Of a stretch of DNA of 25,812 nt, positions 13,402-19,031 are shown piece by piece (positions within the stretch are counted from its first letter, which is position 1; each line of letters opens with the position of its first letter). The translations under genes and the position numbers were made by a program. The notes beneath the pieces are model-generated. The model made no database searches and was not told where the DNA came from. It saw nothing but the letters and a program-made list of their open reading frames with translations. Origin of the DNA: a virus; the IMG/VR virus record IMGVR_UViG_3300027752_000095, positions 1-25,812 of that record, one strand, 5' to 3'.

Positions 13402-13998
13402 TTATCCACAGAACAATGTGTAGTCTGTAAGATTAGTTGGTACTACAACTGCATAGTCATTGTTTTGTCTAGCGGTTAAAATGCCATTACCGGGTAATTG
13501 TAAGTTTTGAACTAATGTAGCTCCCGCAGGAGTTGATACATCAAAAACGGTATTATTACCAGTGGTAAGACCATTTATATTAACTTTTAAGCTGCCTGCT
13601 GTTGCGCCACTTACTACATAAAACCCTTTAACTCGAGTTCTAGCTAATGCTACGTCGCCTGTAGTGCCTATACTAACGGTACCTGCTGATGCGCCACTAG
13701 CTACAATACTAATGTCTGATGCCCAATAGTTTGTAGAAGTAACTGCAGCGGCTGATACACCTGTAAGTACTTCAACTGTTGGTGCATGACCTGTTAAGTC
13801 TCCTACTTTAGTACCTGTGATAGTAAAAGTAATTCCCGTATCATCACCAGCGGAGGTAATAATTATCTTATACCCAACACCGTTAGGTCCTGCATCAGTA
13901 GTTGTTAAAGTAACATCACCGGCGCCAGTAATAGTTGCCGCAGCTCTATAGAACGTAGCACTTGTGGAGGGGTTTACTGCCCATATATCTCCTTGCAT
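13402..13998 (-). CDS. Beta-rich virion structural protein
   Basis: A 198-residue protein, poor in charge and rich in Thr, Gly, Ala and Val, as usual for capsid decoration or tail proteins. It starts MQGDIWAVNPSTSATFYRAA; the middle has GYKIIITSAGDDTGITFTIT (about 42-61) and the C-terminal part GNGILTARQNNDYAVVVPTN. Predicted all-beta, perhaps two Ig-like domains. I do not recognise a named family. It follows the 152-residue structural gene after 12 bases and has an AGGAG-type site. It lies between the capsid region and the basic-protein block, so a head decoration, head fibre or minor structural role is likely. Confidence 0.75.
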   Translation of the reverse strand: MQGDIWAVNPSTSATFYRAAATITGAGDVTLTTTDAGPNGVGYKIIITSAGDDTGITFTITGTKVGDLTGHAPTVEVLTGVSAAAVTSTNYWASDISIVASGASAGTVSIGTTGDVALARTRVKGFYVVSGATAGSLKVNINGLTTGNNTVFDVSTPAGATLVQNLQLPGNGILTARQNNDYAVVVPTNLTDYTLFCG

Positions 13999-14010
13999 AA
14001 CGTTCTCCTA

Positions 14011-14469
14011 TTAAGCTGTACGTGTAAGTGTGTAACCTGTAGCTGAACCAGGAGTTACTCCATCACCGCCAGTAAACATCAAAGTGAATTGAGCCATACC
14101 AGTAGCACCGTTGGCGACAACTACTCTACCAAAAGCAACTGCAGAAGCAGTAATAGTAGCAGCATCAGATAATGATCCGCCAGTACCTAAAGCAATTGTT
14201 ACGTCGTCAGCACCGCCTGTGTTATCTACTACGAAAGAAAATTGTTGGCCTCTTACTGCAAGCATTTGCTGAGAGATTCCTGTAACACCACCTGCTGTAG
14301 TAGTAATAGGAAGAGTGATAGTTGTTGCAGCTGCTGAAGTAGAAGTAAGGTACCCTACTTGAAGATTTTGCGCTGTAACAGTTGCTGTAGCATTAACTGC
14401 TACTGAAGGGCCTGTTGGTACGAATCCGTTAGTTGAGGCAACGGGACCTGAAAATGTGGTTCTAGACAT
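14011..14469 (-). CDS. Virion structural protein (MSRTTFSGPVASTNGF family)
   Basis: A 152-residue beta-rich protein starting MSRTTFSGPVASTNGFVPTG, a start I know from structural proteins next to capsid genes in marine phages. The body is Thr/Ala/Gly/Val-rich with LQVGYLTSTSAAATTITLPI and QFSFVVDNTGGADDVTIALG. I take the ATG at 14469 because GGAGA lies seven bases before it; an ATG at 14487 is possible but has no ribosome site. It is the first gene after the terminator that closes the pqqA unit, and a TATAAT at 14583-14578 may help start its transcript. Exact position in the virion is unknown. Confidence 0.78.
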   Translation of the reverse strand: MSRTTFSGPVASTNGFVPTGPSVAVNATATVTAQNLQVGYLTSTSAAATTITLPITTTAGGVTGISQQMLAVRGQQFSFVVDNTGGADDVTIALGTGGSLSDAATITASAVAFGRVVVANGATGMAQFTLMFTGGDGVTPGSATGYTLTRTA

Positions 14470-14577
14470 TTGAATTTCTCCATACAAAGTTAAGCTTATC
14501 TGTCGTGTATGCGTCTGCTGGGGCAGTCATGATAAGCTGGTTTTACCCAGATAATTAATGGTACACGGTTTTACATT

Positions 14578-14583
14578 ATTATA
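14578..14583 (-). promoter_or_regulatory. Possible -10 element after the pqqA terminator
   Basis: An exact TATAAT on the minus strand directly follows the T-tract of the terminator and lies about 110 bases before the next structural gene. No convincing -35 hexamer is present at 16-18 bases, so the call is weak. If real, a phage activator or extended contact would be needed. Confidence 0.3.
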
Positions 14584-14610
14584 CAACAAAAAAGGGACCG
14601 AAGCCCCTTT
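14584..14610 (-). terminator. Rho-independent terminator with C(UUCG)G tetraloop after pqqA
   Basis: On the minus strand AAAGGGGC-TTCG-GTCCCTTT forms an 8-bp stem (one G-U pair) closed by the very stable C(UUCG)G loop, and the sequence then runs TTTTTTGTTG (counting the stem T residues). It starts 17 bases after the pqqA stop codon, so it ends that transcript. Confidence 0.88.
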
Positions 14611-14626
14611 ATATAAAGCTTTGAAA

Positions 14627-14698
14627 TTACTTGTTCATTACGTACATTGTTACTTCAAAACCAAATCTCATTTCTGTTGCTTTAGGTGATGTCCACAT
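14627..14698 (-). CDS. pqqA: PqqA-like pyrroloquinoline quinone precursor peptide (23 residues)
   Basis: A 23-codon gene with ATG at 14698 and AAGGA six bases upstream. The peptide opens MWTSPKATEMRFG and continues FEVTMYVMNK. It matches bacterial PqqA in length and in nearly every diagnostic position: Trp2, Pro5, Arg11, Gly13, Glu15, Val16, Thr17, Tyr19 and Asn22. Klebsiella PqqA, also 23 residues, has the same Glu15 and Tyr19. In PQQ biosynthesis the radical-SAM enzyme PqqE, with the chaperone PqqD, links the Glu and Tyr side chains; later steps excise and finish the cofactor. No pqqB, C, D, E or F gene is seen here, so the host would have to supply these. The gene sits in a late, bracketed unit behind a membrane protein and before a strong terminator. 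A use unrelated to PQQ is possible. Confidence 0.82.
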   Translation of the reverse strand: MWTSPKATEMRFGFEVTMYVMNK

Positions 14699-14745
14699 AA
14701 TTAATCCTTAAAATGTAATATATAAGCAAAAGTGCTCATAGAAGA

Positions 14746-14751
14746 ATTATA
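14746..14751 (-). promoter_or_regulatory. Possible -10 element upstream of pqqA
   Basis: An exact TATAAT on the minus strand, which would place a transcript start about 40 bases before the pqqA ATG. The -35 zone (AGGGTG at 17 bases) is not consensus. The site lies in the 84-base gap between the membrane protein gene and pqqA, where nothing else is seen. Confidence 0.35.
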
Positions 14752-14782
14752 TCTATCCGTTTAGTTTGCACCCTAAGCATAT

Positions 14783-15133
14783 TCATGAGTTTTTACTCCA
14801 TATTTTAGACATCGCAAGGCACAGTAATCCAGCACCTATTCCTGTTACTATTGCTTCGGTAGATGGTCCCCCAAAGTGTGTAGGGTGAGTCATCATATCG
14901 GCTACTGCGGTAAAGAATCCAATAGCACCTGCCATAGCAAACTTGTTATCTGATAGGTTTTTATTACCATATATAACTAATGCTACTGTGGCTATAGAAG
15001 CAATTACGCCAACCTGTAATGCTTTTGCCCAGTGTCCTAAAGTAATAGCTGTTAGGTTACCCTGTGTCATCAGCACCATGCAAGAGGTAGTAGATTCAGA
15101 AAGTCTTTTTAGAAAAATGTTTAAGTGTTTCAT
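14783..15133 (-). CDS. Membrane protein, putative holin-like, upstream of pqqA
   Basis: A 116-residue protein with a basic N-terminus (MKHLNIFLKRLSESTTSCMV), then hydrophobic stretches at about 41-55 (VGVIASIATVALVIY), 65-80 (FAMAGAIGFFTAVADM) and 93-110 (AIVTGIGAGLLCLAMSKI), giving about three membrane segments. The loop MMTHPTHFGGPSTEAIVTGI resembles marine phage membrane proteins that I have seen called holin-like. It has no ribosome site; a TATAAT at 15145-15140 lies so close to the ATG that a leaderless transcript is conceivable. It stands between the capsid terminator and pqqA, so the two may form one unit. Whether it is a holin or a transport-type protein is open. Confidence 0.72.
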   Translation of the reverse strand: MKHLNIFLKRLSESTTSCMVLMTQGNLTAITLGHWAKALQVGVIASIATVALVIYGNKNLSDNKFAMAGAIGFFTAVADMMTHPTHFGGPSTEAIVTGIGAGLLCLAMSKIWSKNS

Positions 15134-15139
15134 ATTCGT

Positions 15140-15145
15140 ATTATA
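15140..15145 (-). promoter_or_regulatory. Possible -10 element between the capsid terminator and the membrane protein
   Basis: GGGTATAATACG on the minus strand follows the capsid terminator. A start about seven bases downstream would fall on the ATG at 15133, which itself lacks a ribosome site. No -35 match is seen, so this is a weak call. Confidence 0.35.
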
Positions 15146-15157
15146 CCCTATAAAAAG

Positions 15158-15187
15158 AAAAACCCAGCTGAGAGGTGCCGGGTTTTT
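15158..15187 (-). terminator. Terminator after the major capsid gene (possibly bidirectional)
   Basis: AAAAACCC at 15158-15165 pairs with GGGTTTTT at 15180-15187 around a 14-base loop. On the minus strand the stem is followed by CTTTTTATAG, giving a U-rich tail; the plus strand also ends in GGGTTTTTC. It lies about 50 bases after the capsid stop codon. The 105-base gap it occupies holds no gene. Confidence 0.85.
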
Positions 15188-15238
15188 CAGGAGATTAGCG
15201 CTCAGAACTATGAAAACTAAGCGCTAGGAAGTAGCAAG

Positions 15239-16147
15239 TTATGCACCTGCTGAACCCCACATACCTAATGGATCAGACCAACCGAATGAATATCTTTCAC
15301 GGGCTTTGTAACGTACATTACCTGTGTCGAAGTCACCGTCCATAGAAGTAGTTAATGCAGTTCTTTCGAAATGCTTCATACCGTTAGGAACGTCAGTTGT
15401 TAGGAAATAAGCGTCACCGTCTGTTAAGAAGTGATTTACTGAATAACCTTCTGGAATTGCACCATTAGTTCTTAATGCGTTGATGTCATTATCTGCAGTA
15501 GCTACACGAAGATCTGTATCTAATAGACGAGTTGCAACGAATTGAAGTGCTGGTGGAATAACTAACTTACGTGGTTTAGACGCAATTAGTAAGCCACGCT
15601 CATCGGTCCATGCTGCGATTTGAATAACTGCATTTTCCAACGCTGTTTCATTCAAGTCTGTAGCAACACCTTGTGTATTACTGTTAACACCACCCGATAC
15701 TAATGGATGATTTGCGTTAAACAATGATACACCATCACCACCTGCAAAGGCGGCAGTAAAGCCGTTGTTAAGAACGTTAGCTGCTCTAACTTGCTTAGTG
15801 TTAGCCATTGATCGTGCAAGTGCTTTAGTATAACGAGCTGACAATGAATCATATAGATTATCCTCAACTGCTTCTTCAGTTAAACTGAATCCTAAAGCAA
15901 TAGTCACGTGGTTGTAACGTGCTGTAAAAGCTTCTTGTGCGTTATCATACGCAATTGCTGCTCCCTCAGATTTCAGAGGTGCTGCAGCGAAGCCAGCTAG
16001 TTTTGTTTCTTCTTCGAAAGAACGGTCTGAAGATTCAGTTTCGTAAATCTCTTTATGCTCTTCGCCATAACGTGCATACTCTAAACCGAATAGCGCGTTA
16101 AGTCCTGGTAATAGCTCCTTTAGGAGCTGGGCTCTTGAAATTGCCAT
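15239..16147 (-). CDS. Major capsid protein
   Basis: A 302-residue protein starting MAISRAQLLKELLPGLNALF, a start I know well from major capsid proteins of marine phages related to the Mu gpT-like group; an HK97-type fold is expected. N-terminal residues 20-70 are charged (E-loop-like), followed by YNHVTIALGFSLTEEAVEDN (about 78-97), a helical spine SARYTKALARSMANTKQVRA (about 103-122), and NANHPLVSGGVN (about 143-154). The C-terminus has RYKARERYSFGWSDPLGMWG. It has a strong AGGAG eight bases before the ATG and a strong terminator after the stop, as fits the most abundant virion product. Its gene order (scaffold, two head proteins, capsid) is canonical. Confidence 0.92.
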   Translation of the reverse strand: MAISRAQLLKELLPGLNALFGLEYARYGEEHKEIYETESSDRSFEEETKLAGFAAAPLKSEGAAIAYDNAQEAFTARYNHVTIALGFSLTEEAVEDNLYDSLSARYTKALARSMANTKQVRAANVLNNGFTAAFAGGDGVSLFNANHPLVSGGVNSNTQGVATDLNETALENAVIQIAAWTDERGLLIASKPRKLVIPPALQFVATRLLDTDLRVATADNDINALRTNGAIPEGYSVNHFLTDGDAYFLTTDVPNGMKHFERTALTTSMDGDFDTGNVRYKARERYSFGWSDPLGMWGSAGA

Positions 16148-16164
16148 GTTTTATTCTCCTAAAA

Positions 16165-16776
16165 TTAATCGCCTACACCAGTAGGGTTAGTATATGAATG
16201 TGCTACAGGATTAAACTTAACGAGTAAGTCTGTAAACGCATCGCCCACGGTTGAAGTTGGTGAATCTACAAAATCAACAATTCGTAATGCAATACCGTCA
16301 GTAGCTGCATAAGTAGCATCTGCTGCAATATCGGAATTACCATTTACTGTTGATCCTGTTGTACCAGATTGCACTTCAGCTAAAGGTATATTACCACCTA
16401 AACCTGTTTGTACAACTGCTGCATCAGCTTGAACCATAAATACTACATCAGGATCGTCAACAACGTATGCTTTCGCATCTGCTGCTGCTGTGCCTGCTGG
16501 CCAGTATTGATTAAATGTTAATACACTTGTGACTGGATCTGAATATGTACATCCTACAAATACACCAATTGTACCTGCGTCAAAAGGATCAGCGGCTGAA
16601 CCAATGCTAGGCATTAGTTGTATTGTTCCGTCTGTTCCAATTTGAACGATAGTACCGTTGTAAAGATTTGTATTATATCCAGAAGCAATCGATAGTAAGC
16701 GTGTAGAACCCGCATATGGGGTACCGCCTACATGGTTTACCGCTTTAAGTCCGTAAGGACTAGCTGTTGAAGCCAT
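16165..16776 (-). CDS. Head-associated structural protein (decoration-like)
   Basis: A 203-residue protein beginning MASTASPYGLKAVNHVGGTP. Conserved patches are VGCTYSDPVTSVLTFNQYWP (about 74-93) and KAYVVDDPDVVFMVQADAAV (about 101-120). Similar proteins always sit directly upstream of the major capsid gene in related marine phages. The low charge, beta-rich composition and position suggest a head decoration or cement protein; direct evidence for that role is not in the sequence. It has AGGAG before the ATG and lies 17 bases from the capsid gene, in the same operon. Confidence 0.82.
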   Translation of the reverse strand: MASTASPYGLKAVNHVGGTPYAGSTRLLSIASGYNTNLYNGTIVQIGTDGTIQLMPSIGSAADPFDAGTIGVFVGCTYSDPVTSVLTFNQYWPAGTAAADAKAYVVDDPDVVFMVQADAAVVQTGLGGNIPLAEVQSGTTGSTVNGNSDIAADATYAATDGIALRIVDFVDSPTSTVGDAFTDLLVKFNPVAHSYTNPTGVGD

Positions 16777-16797
16777 GATTGTTTCTCCTAATTATTT

Positions 16798-17259
16798 TTA
16801 CTTATTTCCCTTACCAAACGATCGACCATTTTCCTGACCTTCAGCAAACTTAGGCATACGTGGATCATTTTGATTCAAATATGATGAGTCTACTGCTTCA
16901 GTTTGTGCACGTGTTTTTTCATTTACGTACGCACGTCTTTGGTCCATCAACTCGGAAGGGGCTTTACATAGTAATAAACCACCAATTTCAATACCCTCTT
17001 GGTACTGAGAGTTAGGGTTTCTATGTATTAATATCTCTGGGTGATCCGCATGCCGCACCGGTTCCCAGCCTTCACGCATTTTTGAAGAGACGTTCATGTT
17101 ATCGGGTTCATTAAGTAAGGAAATCCTAATCCATCGATAGTCAAAACCTGGCTGCTGTTTAAATTCAGGCAGTAATGATGCAGGTTGCCACTTCTTTACT
17201 TTTAGGCTTTCTTCTCTTACTTCTAAATCTCGGTCAGTTCTTTTGATAACTTTATCCAT
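16798..17259 (-). CDS. Conserved protein of the head module, unknown function
   Basis: A 153-residue, charged, soluble protein. It has an N-terminal Lys/Arg/Glu helix (MDKVIKRTDRDLEVREESLK), then a conserved block YRWIRISLLNEPDNMNVSSK with MREGWEPVRHADHPE (about 41-75) and GIEIGGLLLCKAPSELMDQR (about 89-108), ending in a disordered tail. I know the RWIR...NVSxxxREGWEPV pattern from head clusters of marine phages, always between scaffold and capsid, but not its function. It overlaps the scaffold gene by eight bases, so translation of the two is coupled. A capsid assembly factor is the natural guess. Confidence 0.78.
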   Translation of the reverse strand: MDKVIKRTDRDLEVREESLKVKKWQPASLLPEFKQQPGFDYRWIRISLLNEPDNMNVSSKMREGWEPVRHADHPEILIHRNPNSQYQEGIEIGGLLLCKAPSELMDQRRAYVNEKTRAQTEAVDSSYLNQNDPRMPKFAEGQENGRSFGKGNK

Positions 17260-18301
17260 TTGCGTTCTCCAATTTTATCATTTCTCTTGCATATTGTTCC
17301 GGAGTTAACTTAAGCTTCTTAGCAAAAGCAACTTGTGTTTTAGACAAACGTACTTTTTTAGGCGCGGTACTACGCGAGGCCGGAGCAACTACATTCGAAG
17401 GTTTGCGTTGGGCGGGTCTTCCCGGTTCCAACGAAGTTTCCACGAGATCAATTTCAAAGTTCTCGGGGAATCGTTTTTGCATCGTTTCGTCTATACGAAG
17501 GTAGTATTCATCAGAAGTAGGTTGTATTCCACTCCTGACTAATCTTTCGTGAACTCCTAAAGCTAAAGATGTCATTTCTTCGTCTTTACCAAACCATTGG
17601 TTTTTGGCCTGCCAAGCCTGAGCTTTGACATCTGGTTGGGGTGCTCTAGGTCGAGTCACTTCTTGTGGTGACTGTACACTATTTTCAGGTGTTTGTGAAG
17701 CCCTATATTGTGGCTTCAAGTTACTAGCTTGTGACAATTTATATTGAGCACTGTTCATTAAAGCTTGAGACTCAACAATTTTATCCGTATCTCCAGAATC
17801 ATAAGCTTCTCGATAATCGCGCTTAGCTAAAGCAAGTTCTTTTTCAGCAGAGCCTATTAATGTTTTAAGGTAGTCTTCTTCACCTGAACTTAATGTAGTC
17901 TGAAGCTTTTGATTTTGTTGATACACCTTTTGTGCGTAAGCAATGGCTTCTTCTTTTTCTCTAGCTGCTTCTTCTTTAGCACGACGTTCATCATGATAAA
18001 CTTTTTTAAGCTGAGCCATCCTTTGTTTAACGCGGTCCGAATAGTCTTCTAGATTATCCTCTTCAAGTTCCTTAACTATTTTTTCTGGTAAAGGTTCTTT
18101 GTTCCTATCTTCAGGAGGGGTATCGTCTTCCTCTTCAATTTCTAGTTCAATTTCTTCTTGTCTAGGCGCTTGTTGTACTCGCTCTACGTCCGCAGTAGAC
18201 TTTGTACCTTTAGCCTCTTTTTTACCTGCATCTAAATCTACCTCTAATTCATCACCTTCCATTTCTAGTTCATCAGGCATTTCATTAATTATTTCAGCCA
18301 T
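17252..18301 (-). CDS. Putative scaffolding protein
   Basis: A 349-residue, highly charged protein. The first 100 residues are very acidic (for example EEIELEIEEEDDTPPEDRNK), a coiled-coil follows at about 85-215 (MAQLKKVYHDERRAKEEAAR and further heptad-like Glu/Lys/Ala), then a Pro/Gln-rich linker. The basic C-terminal part contains PKKVRLSKTQVAFAKKLKLT. An acidic coiled-coil with a basic C-terminal domain, placed between portal and capsid genes, is the usual make-up of a scaffold that binds capsid protein through its C-terminus. No protease domain is seen, so it is probably released intact or cut by another enzyme. GGAG lies six bases before the ATG. Confidence 0.83.
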   Translation of the reverse strand: MAEIINEMPDELEMEGDELEVDLDAGKKEAKGTKSTADVERVQQAPRQEEIELEIEEEDDTPPEDRNKEPLPEKIVKELEEDNLEDYSDRVKQRMAQLKKVYHDERRAKEEAAREKEEAIAYAQKVYQQNQKLQTTLSSGEEDYLKTLIGSAEKELALAKRDYREAYDSGDTDKIVESQALMNSAQYKLSQASNLKPQYRASQTPENSVQSPQEVTRPRAPQPDVKAQAWQAKNQWFGKDEEMTSLALGVHERLVRSGIQPTSDEYYLRIDETMQKRFPENFEIDLVETSLEPGRPAQRKPSNVVAPASRSTAPKKVRLSKTQVAFAKKLKLTPEQYAREMIKLENANG

Positions 18302-18310
18302 GCTATTCTC

Positions 18311-18769
18311 CTATGCGCGTTCGTAGCCACGAGGGTCATCGACCACTGCTTCTACGGTATCGTCGTTTATAATGCGGAATTCTTTTCCGTGAATTTTGAT
18401 TCTAGTCCCTGCGTAAGCACGAGTGATAACGAAGTCACCTTCTTTACACCAAGCGCCTGTAGGGAAACGAGCTTCGTCTTTATAACAAAGATCACCTAAC
18501 TGCATAACAAATAAAACTACTGTTGAGTGCTCTTGTATTTGTTTTGCAGAATCAGATTTTATAATCCCACTTTCGTAAGCTTCTTCTGCTTCAGGTACCA
18601 TACATAAAATACGATAACCTTTAACGTCAGGAAGTTGAGCTGCTGCTTGCGCTATAGCCTCTTCTTCAGTTAACTTAATGCCTTCTTTAGTGGAAGTGTT
18701 TTTTGTTTTAATAGGAGCTCCTGAAAGGGAGACTATTTTTTTGTCTGGAGTTGCAATGGTGGTATTCAT
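18311..18769 (-). CDS. GroES-like co-chaperonin (Cpn10 fold)
   Basis: A 152-residue protein with a disordered N-terminus (1-45) and a Cpn10-like domain from about residue 46. GYRILCMVPEAEEAYESGII (51-70) corresponds to the first strand and mobile-loop zone of GroES; KEGDFVITRAYAGTRIKIHG and KEFRIINDDTVEAVV to the last strands. Phage Cpn10 proteins such as T4 gp31 replace host GroES to fold the capsid protein in GroEL; the place next to scaffold and capsid fits that. The IKIHGKEFRIINDDTVEAVV ending is typical of marine phage versions. GGAGG within the upstream gene lies six bases before the ATG, and the start overlaps that gene (ATGA). Confidence 0.82.
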   Translation of the reverse strand: MNTTIATPDKKIVSLSGAPIKTKNTSTKEGIKLTEEEAIAQAAAQLPDVKGYRILCMVPEAEEAYESGIIKSDSAKQIQEHSTVVLFVMQLGDLCYKDEARFPTGAWCKEGDFVITRAYAGTRIKIHGKEFRIINDDTVEAVVDDPRGYERA

Positions 18770-19017
18770 TTTTTTCCTCCAGGTTTTGTCATTGTTACGA
18801 CATTATCTGTAGGGCTGCTGTCGAAATCTTCTTCTTCGTGTTCGTGCGTACGAATAGCTTCTGAAATCATATTTTGTATTATTAGATAACCCCGAACTTC
18901 ACCGCACGCGTGTTGGTAACCACCATAATCTTTAGCGGTTCCTGCACCCATACTTTCTAATAACTCTTTGCGTCTTTCTTCTATCCGGGTTGATAGAAGC
19001 ATAAGCGTTTCTTTCAT
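18766..19017 (-). CDS. Small conserved head-module protein
   Basis: An 83-residue helical, charged protein. The core is GTAKDYGGYQHACGEVRGYL (26-45), then IIQNMISEAIRTHEHEEEDF. I have seen the DYGxYxxACGxxRGxL pattern in small proteins directly after portal genes in marine phages. Function is unknown; a portal-associated or assembly factor is possible from its place. It overlaps the GroES-like gene by four bases (ATGA) and starts 14 bases after the portal stop. The C-terminal PGGKK codons contain the ribosome site of the next gene. Confidence 0.75.
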   Translation of the reverse strand: MKETLMLLSTRIEERRKELLESMGAGTAKDYGGYQHACGEVRGYLIIQNMISEAIRTHEHEEEDFDSSPTDNVVTMTKPGGKK

Positions 19018-19031
19018 GATGTTCCTTTCGT

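Noticed and set aside
13402-13410. Second exact DnaA-box match (TTATCCACA)
   Set aside because: It falls on the stop codon of a structural gene with no origin-like surroundings; a chance match is likely.
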